This document shows, one piece after another, positions 22,980 through 26,368 of a stretch of DNA of 26,368 nt. The translations under genes were made by a program, and so were the position numbers. The stretch lies in NCBI GenBank assembly GCA_910583775.1, contig CAJTYD010000039.1, forward strand, positions 1 to 26,368, read 5' to 3'. The notes under the pieces are model-generated. The model was not told the origin of the DNA and made no database searches. It saw nothing but the letters and a program-made list of their open reading frames with translations. The stretch comes from an uncultured Muribaculaceae bacterium. Lineage in GTDB: Bacteria > Bacteroidota > Bacteroidia > Bacteroidales > Muribaculaceae. Within the stretch, counting starts at the first letter, position 1, and every line of letters begins with the position of its first letter.

Positions 22980-24338
22980 ATGTTATTTAGAAAAATTACA
23001 AAGCGGATAGAGCAATATTTGACATCTGATTCCAGCAGGATGTTGATGATTGACGGAGCGCGTCAGGTTGGTAAGTCGTATATAATACGTCATGTCGGAA
23101 AGCAAATGTTCCCTAATTATATAGAGATAAATATGGAAGAGGACAAGCTCGGCGACCGGATCTTTGCTGAAGCGCGCACAACAAAGGATTTTTATATGTC
23201 TCTTAGCGTAATTGCGGGGGATAAAATGAATGACAGAGAAAACACTTTGGTATTTATTGATGAGATACAGGCTTATGATCACCTCCTTACACTTGTGAAG
23301 TTTCTAATGCAGGAGAAAAGATTTACGTATATAGCCAGCGGCTCTCTATTAGGCATCACGCTAAAAAATACACAATCAGTTCCGATGGGCAGTCTCGAAG
23401 TGGAACACATGTATCCGATGGATTTTGAGGAATTTCTCATAGCCAACCGGGTAGGAATAAACGCCATCGAATCATTAAGAGAAAGTTTTAATAGAAAGGA
23501 AGGCCTTTCAGAAGCGATGCATAAAAAAATGATGGATCTCTTTAAGAAATACCTTATCGTCGGGGGGCTCCCCAAAGCGGTACTAACCTTTGTAGAGACA
23601 CAAAATATTGTTGAAATAAGGTCGATCCAGAATGAAGTGCATTCTTTATATGAGGTGGACTGTACAAAATATGAGGAGGAGTATAATCGGAAACTTAAGA
23701 TACGACGCATTTATGAAATGATCCCATCGACTCTCGAAAATAAAAAGAAAAGAATTGTTTTCAAAGAAATTGAGGATAAAAGCTGGAAAAGAATGGAAAA
23801 TTATGTTGAAGAGTTTGATTATCTTATTTCAGCGGGCGTGGCGCTTGAAGTCAAGGCTATCAGTAAACCTTCATATCCATTGATAGAGAATAGTGGTAAA
23901 AATCTTTTGAAGCTCTATCTCAACGATGTCGGAATACTTTCATCGATTTTTTACCGGAACAATATCAAGGCCATAATGGATAATATTCCAAGTATCAACC
24001 TTGGGTCGGTATATGAAACGGTTGTAGCTCAGGAGTTGAAGGCTCACGGTTTCAATCTTTATTATTATGACAACAAAAAAAATGGAGAAGTCGACTTCCT
24101 GATAGATGATGCCGATAATCTTTCGAATATTCCTATAGAAGTTAAGTCGGGAAAGGATTATAGTGTGCATAGCGCGATAAGTCGGTTTATTTCAACTGAA
24201 GAATACAACATAAGGAAGGCTTATGTGCTTTCAAACGAACAACATGTCTATGCTAAAGAGGGAATAACATATTTGCCCATTTACTATGTGATGTTCTTTA
24301 CTGACGAATCAAACGCTATCGTAGGATTTTCAGACTAA
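22980..24338 (+). CDS. AAA_14 / DUF4143 family P-loop ATPase (second copy)
   Basis: The 452-residue protein has Walker A GARQVGKSY near residue 27, Walker B LVFIDEIQAYDHLL, and the sensor-like YIASGSLLGI. The family segment MYPMDFEEFLIANR and a C-terminal DUF4143 part follow. The latter ends in a nuclease-like patch, NGEVDFLIDDADNLSNIPIE then VKSGKDY. It is a distant paralogue of the ATPase at 10415-11752, sharing layout but little sequence. The ATG at 22980 is preceded by three phased GTTTAAAC sites and a long leader. The only downstream neighbour within reach is a MITE-like palindrome that starts at the stop codon. Function of the family is not established. Confidence 0.88.
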   Translation: MLFRKITKRIEQYLTSDSSRMLMIDGARQVGKSYIIRHVGKQMFPNYIEINMEEDKLGDRIFAEARTTKDFYMSLSVIAGDKMNDRENTLVFIDEIQAYDHLLTLVKFLMQEKRFTYIASGSLLGITLKNTQSVPMGSLEVEHMYPMDFEEFLIANRVGINAIESLRESFNRKEGLSEAMHKKMMDLFKKYLIVGGLPKAVLTFVETQNIVEIRSIQNEVHSLYEVDCTKYEEEYNRKLKIRRIYEMIPSTLENKKKRIVFKEIEDKSWKRMENYVEEFDYLISAGVALEVKAISKPSYPLIENSGKNLLKLYLNDVGILSSIFYRNNIKAIMDNIPSINLGSVYETVVAQELKAHGFNLYYYDNKKNGEVDFLIDDADNLSNIPIEVKSGKDYSVHSAISRFISTEEYNIRKAYVLSNEQHVYAKEGITYLPIYYVMFFTDESNAIVGFSD

Positions 24339-24533
24339 GAGTGTGTTTACTTTTAACACGAATTTAAAGTTTGAGTGTAATTACAAATTCGATTGGCCCA
24401 CATAAAGGATCTTTTTGGTGATTTTATCCAAGTCTCCTCTGTCGCATAGCCCGCTATGCTCCTTCTTCAACTTGATAAAATCCCTCAAAAAATATCTCTT
24501 TATGTGAACCAATGTTAAAAGTAAACACACTCT
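24338..24533. mobile_element. MITE-like 196-bp palindromic element with perfect 21-bp terminal inverted repeats
   Basis: The ends at 24338-24358 (begins AGAGTGTGTTTACTTTTAAC) and 24513-24533 are exact reverse complements over 21 bases. Inside are matching arms CACATAAAG (24399-24407) with CTTTATGTG (24498-24506), GATTTTATC (24420-24428) with GATAAAATC (24474-24482), and a central hairpin GCATAGC-CC-GCTATGC (24444-24459). A side hairpin, CGAATTT/AAATTCG, is at 24359-24391. No protein is encoded. This fits a non-autonomous insertion element. Its left end coincides with the last base of the second ATPase stop codon, so it may also act as a terminator. Target duplication is not clear. Confidence 0.75.
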
Positions 24534-24585
24534 AAAAATTGGCCTTCCTTCTTTATCATAACCGCAAGGTTTTACTATGGTTTCT

Positions 24586-24867
24586 TTATTTCGGGTCTTC
24601 GGAGTCGATGCAGGTGATGAGGGTGTCGTTGGTGTTCTGAGATTTGAAATAAAGCCATAGGATTACCGCTACGGTTGTCAGCACCATAAACGCGATAAAT
24701 ATCGTCAGAATCCATGTGATCTCGTCGCCTTGCCACAGTTTCGAGAAACCCATTTCGAAAAATTCCACGAAAAACCATATCGCCCAGGCGAGCGTCAGGG
24801 GCAGTTCGATGATAAACTGCCCAGCCATCTGAGAGCGCATCATTTCAAGTTCGTCCATATTTTCCAT
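24586..24867 (-). CDS. Small two-helix inner-membrane protein downstream of ECF sigma
   Basis: The 93-residue protein has an acidic/Met-rich N-terminus (MENMDELEMMRSQMAGQF), two membrane helices at about residues 18-37 and 49-72, and a polar C-terminal tail. It begins one base after the sigma factor stop codon and must be translated from the same transcript. A small membrane protein after an ECF sigma gene commonly takes part in controlling the sigma factor, but no anti-sigma zinc-finger or FecR motif is present, so the role is inferred from position only. The protein is intact although the sigma gene upstream is frameshifted. Confidence 0.65.
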   Translation of the reverse strand: MENMDELEMMRSQMAGQFIIELPLTLAWAIWFFVEFFEMGFSKLWQGDEITWILTIFIAFMVLTTVAVILWLYFKSQNTNDTLITCIDSEDPK

Positions 24868-24868
24868 A

Positions 24869-25359
24869 TTAAGAGAGAATGTTCGGGTTTAGAGGGATTT
24901 CATTTTTTTCTTTGATTCTCACGAGGCGAACGGCCACGGCTTTTGTCGAGAGGCCGGTGATGGCCGCAATCTCGTCATACGGCAGATTTTCAAGCCAGAG
25001 CAGAATAATGGCGCGGTCGAAAGGCTCGAGCCGGCTTATCCGTTCGTGGAGCATGGCCGTCTGGCGGCCCGAATGCTCTTCTGTGGCCATAAAAATCCTG
25101 CGGAAGATCGAGAGGCACCGTCGGCGCGCTTCTTTCGTTTGTATGATATGCAGGTGTTGAGGCTGACGCGATACACCCAGCTTTTGATGCTATTCTTGTC
25201 CTTGACCTGTCCGAAGCCGTTCCAGAGGTTTATGAGTACCACCTGGAAGAGATCGTCGGCCATATCGAGGGAATCGGCGAACATATAGCAGACGGAGTAG
25301 ACGCTGCTCTTGCATTGCATCACCAGTTGCTCGAATTGGTCGGATGATGTTTTACTCAT
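24869..25359 (-). pseudogene. ECF RNA polymerase sigma factor, interrupted by a frameshift
   Basis: The first part (25359 to about 25130) encodes sigma region 2: FEQLVMQCKSSVYSVCYMFA through DDLFQVVLINLWNGF and SWVYRVSLNTCISYKRKK. Region 4 (RISRLEPFDRAIILLWLENL, then PYDEIAAITGLSTKAVAVRL) lies in another frame ending at 24869. The switch is at CGCGC (25124-25128). Removing one CG pair restores KKRRRCLSIFRR leading into MATEEHSGRQTAML, so a two-base expansion of a CG run is the simplest cause. Both parts look well conserved, which suggests a recent event, a sequencing error, or a phase-variable switch. The gene is otherwise normal in length (about 164 residues). Its small membrane partner follows directly. 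Confidence 0.8.
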
Positions 25360-25812
25360 TATTTGGATTGTTTCTGATATACATATAAAAGACGCAAGTT
25401 TCTCCCGAAATACTACATTTTATTCTGATAATTTTTTATTTCGCGCCTTCGGCTCGAAGACGTAAAGGAGGGTGTGGCAGCCTCTCTCTCCCCCCCGGCT
25501 TACACCGGGGGTCGTAAAAAGATCGCCCCTCCGGGGCTTTGGGCTCCTGTAACCTTGTGCTCCAGTAACCTTGTGCTTGCGCTCCTGTACTAAAAGCCAA
25601 GTCGAAGACGCCATTAAGACATAAGTACAAAAGAACAGAAATTGTACTCCTGTACTCTTGTTTAAATTTATAATAAACTGTCTGTCAGGCGGACGCGCGG
25701 GCCGTGCGTCCCTACAACGCCGCTAACATTTGAAACATGCCAAGGGTATATCCCTACAATCGACGCTCCTTTGCGTCTGCCCGATTCAACATTCAAAAAT
25801 CGGCATTCAAAA
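25360..25812. other. Intergenic DNA with GC-rich hairpins and short tandem repeats
   Basis: No gene can be supported. It contains a GC hairpin at 25492-25511 (CCCCCGG, CTTACA loop, CCGGGGG) and a second at 25525-25537 (GCCCC, TCC, GGGGC) followed by TTTGGG. A 16-base tandem repeat is at 25543-25574 (GCTCCTGTAACCTTGT then GCTCCAGTAACCTTGT), with a third partial unit GCTCCTGTAC at 25581. It looks like accumulated small repeats of the kind common between Bacteroidales genes. Confidence 0.55.
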
Positions 25813-26148
25813 TTATCGGAGGGGACGGCGCCATTGGGCGAAGCGGCGGCGGCGGGAGAGGTAGGAGAGGTCGTCGCCGTGGGCGTAAGCCTCGCGCTCG
25901 AACGAAATCGCGCGGTATGCCTTGTCCCAGTTGCGGTATCTGAATATAAGAAGGTAAAGCCATTCGAAAACGTAGGCTATGTAGAATGGAATCCAGAGCA
26001 ACTCGCGCATCTGCGCGTTGTGGATGCGCTCGTGGTTTATTATGTAGCGGTCTACCCATGCTCGGTCGCGCACCCAGTATGTGCCGAAAAGATTCAGGCA
26101 TATTCCCGGCGGCATCAGCGGCGTCTGTATGATTCTGTCCCGGCTCAT
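25813..26148 (-). CDS. Small zincin-like protein with HExxH motif
   Basis: The 111-residue protein contains NHERIHNAQMRELLWIPFYI: HERIH at residues 40-44 is a HExxH zinc-peptidase motif on a predicted helix. It is followed by an aromatic hydrophobic stretch (YIAYVFEWLYLLIF) that could be a membrane helix. Further on, ISFEREAYAHGDD offers acidic residues suited as third zinc ligand. The tail is Arg/Trp-rich (RRRRFAQWRRPLR). The pattern of a helix with HExxH, a membrane-like segment and ExxAY is seen in minimal metallopeptidase-like proteins, but I do not recognise a named family. It appears monocistronic, with an inverted repeat and promoter element directly upstream. Enzymatic activity is inferred from the motif only. 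Confidence 0.7.
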   Translation of the reverse strand: MSRDRIIQTPLMPPGICLNLFGTYWVRDRAWVDRYIINHERIHNAQMRELLWIPFYIAYVFEWLYLLIFRYRNWDKAYRAISFEREAYAHGDDLSYLSRRRRFAQWRRPLR

Positions 26149-26177
26149 ATCTTTGTAACGGAAATGATCAAAGATAT
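26147..26177 (-). promoter_or_regulatory. Inverted repeat overlapping -7 element of the HExxH gene
   Basis: ATATCTTTG (26147-26155) and CAAAGATAT (26169-26177) form a perfect 9-bp inverted repeat with a 13-base spacer. Read on the minus strand, the distal arm contains TATCTTTG (26176-26169), a perfect TAnnTTTG -7 element about 20 bases from the ATG at 26148. No TTTG -33 element is seen. It may be a self-contained operator-promoter. Confidence 0.5.
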
Positions 26178-26319
26178 ATTATTCCGGAAGGAAGATGGGT
26201 AAGATATGCAAGAAAATGACAAAATGGCAAGAGCTTAAGGATATGAGATTGCAAAATTTAGGTGATAAGGCGTTTTTAATAAAAAAATGCAATTAATTAT
26301 GAAAAATTTTTAGCATTTG

Positions 26320-26351
26320 TTTGCATGAATCGTCAAGAAGATATAAATTTG
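26320..26351 (+). promoter_or_regulatory. Strong Bacteroidetes promoter pointing out of the window
   Basis: TTTG (26320-26323), 20 bases, then TAAATTTG (26344-26351): a perfect match to the Bacteroidetes -33/-7 consensus. Transcription would start near 26357 and serve a plus-strand gene beyond the right edge. The AT-rich bases 26178-26319 hold no other feature that I can see. Confidence 0.75.
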
Positions 26352-26368
26352 CATCCGATATAAATAAT

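Noticed and set aside
24338..24533. Element considered as a complete insertion sequence
   Set aside because: It is only 196 bases, with no transposase frame and no clear target duplication, so it is at most a non-autonomous element.

Overview
The window looks like a chromosomal segment of a gut Bacteroidales, most like a Muribaculaceae-type genome. The signs are SusC-type TonB-dependent receptor sequence, two ECF sigma factors, several promoters of the Bacteroidetes type (TTTG, about 20 bases, TAnnTTTG), poor Shine-Dalgarno signals, and two AAA_14/DUF4143 ATPases. No rRNA, tRNA, integrase, transposase or CRISPR array is visible.

Layout. (1) Bases 1-3345 (+, GC-rich) are a damaged polysaccharide-utilisation locus: an intact ECF sigma factor, then an ORF that lacks a signal peptide and joins the front half of a SusC receptor in frame to the back half of an alginate-lyase-like enzyme. 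(2) Bases 3440-10025 (-, GC-rich) are a complete glycerol operon, glpA-glpB-glpC-glpK-glpF: uptake, phosphorylation and menaquinone-linked anaerobic oxidation of glycerol 3-phosphate. (3) Bases about 10060-24540 are AT-rich and accessory. They hold a DUF4143 ATPase (+), a compact six-gene operon (-, 20474 to 11736), a tiny in-frame deletion relic of the same ATPase gene, an AbiE-type toxin-antitoxin pair with a truncated toxin, a second DUF4143 ATPase, and a 196-bp MITE-like palindrome. (4) Bases 24586-26148 (-) hold a frameshifted ECF sigma factor with a small membrane partner and a 111-residue zincin-like (HExxH) protein. A textbook promoter at the right edge points out of the window.

The most interesting element is the six-gene operon. 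In transcription order it encodes a vWA-like envelope lipoprotein, a three-helix membrane protein, a tubulin/FtsZ-like GTPase, a 1056-residue protein with an Hsp70/actin-fold ATPase, a MotA/TolQ/ExbB-like stator with a long coiled-coil tail (ZorA-like), and a MotB/OmpA-like peptidoglycan-binding partner with the membrane aspartate (ZorB-like). I read it as an envelope-spanning, ion-driven machine coupled to two cytoskeletal-type nucleotidases. It may be a Zorya-like anti-phage or conflict system with a different effector set. It lies between direct repeats, namely a full ATPase gene on the left and the deletion relic of a second copy on the right, and next to AbiE. That fits a mobile or exchangeable defence cassette. 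Function is inferred; no homology search could be run.
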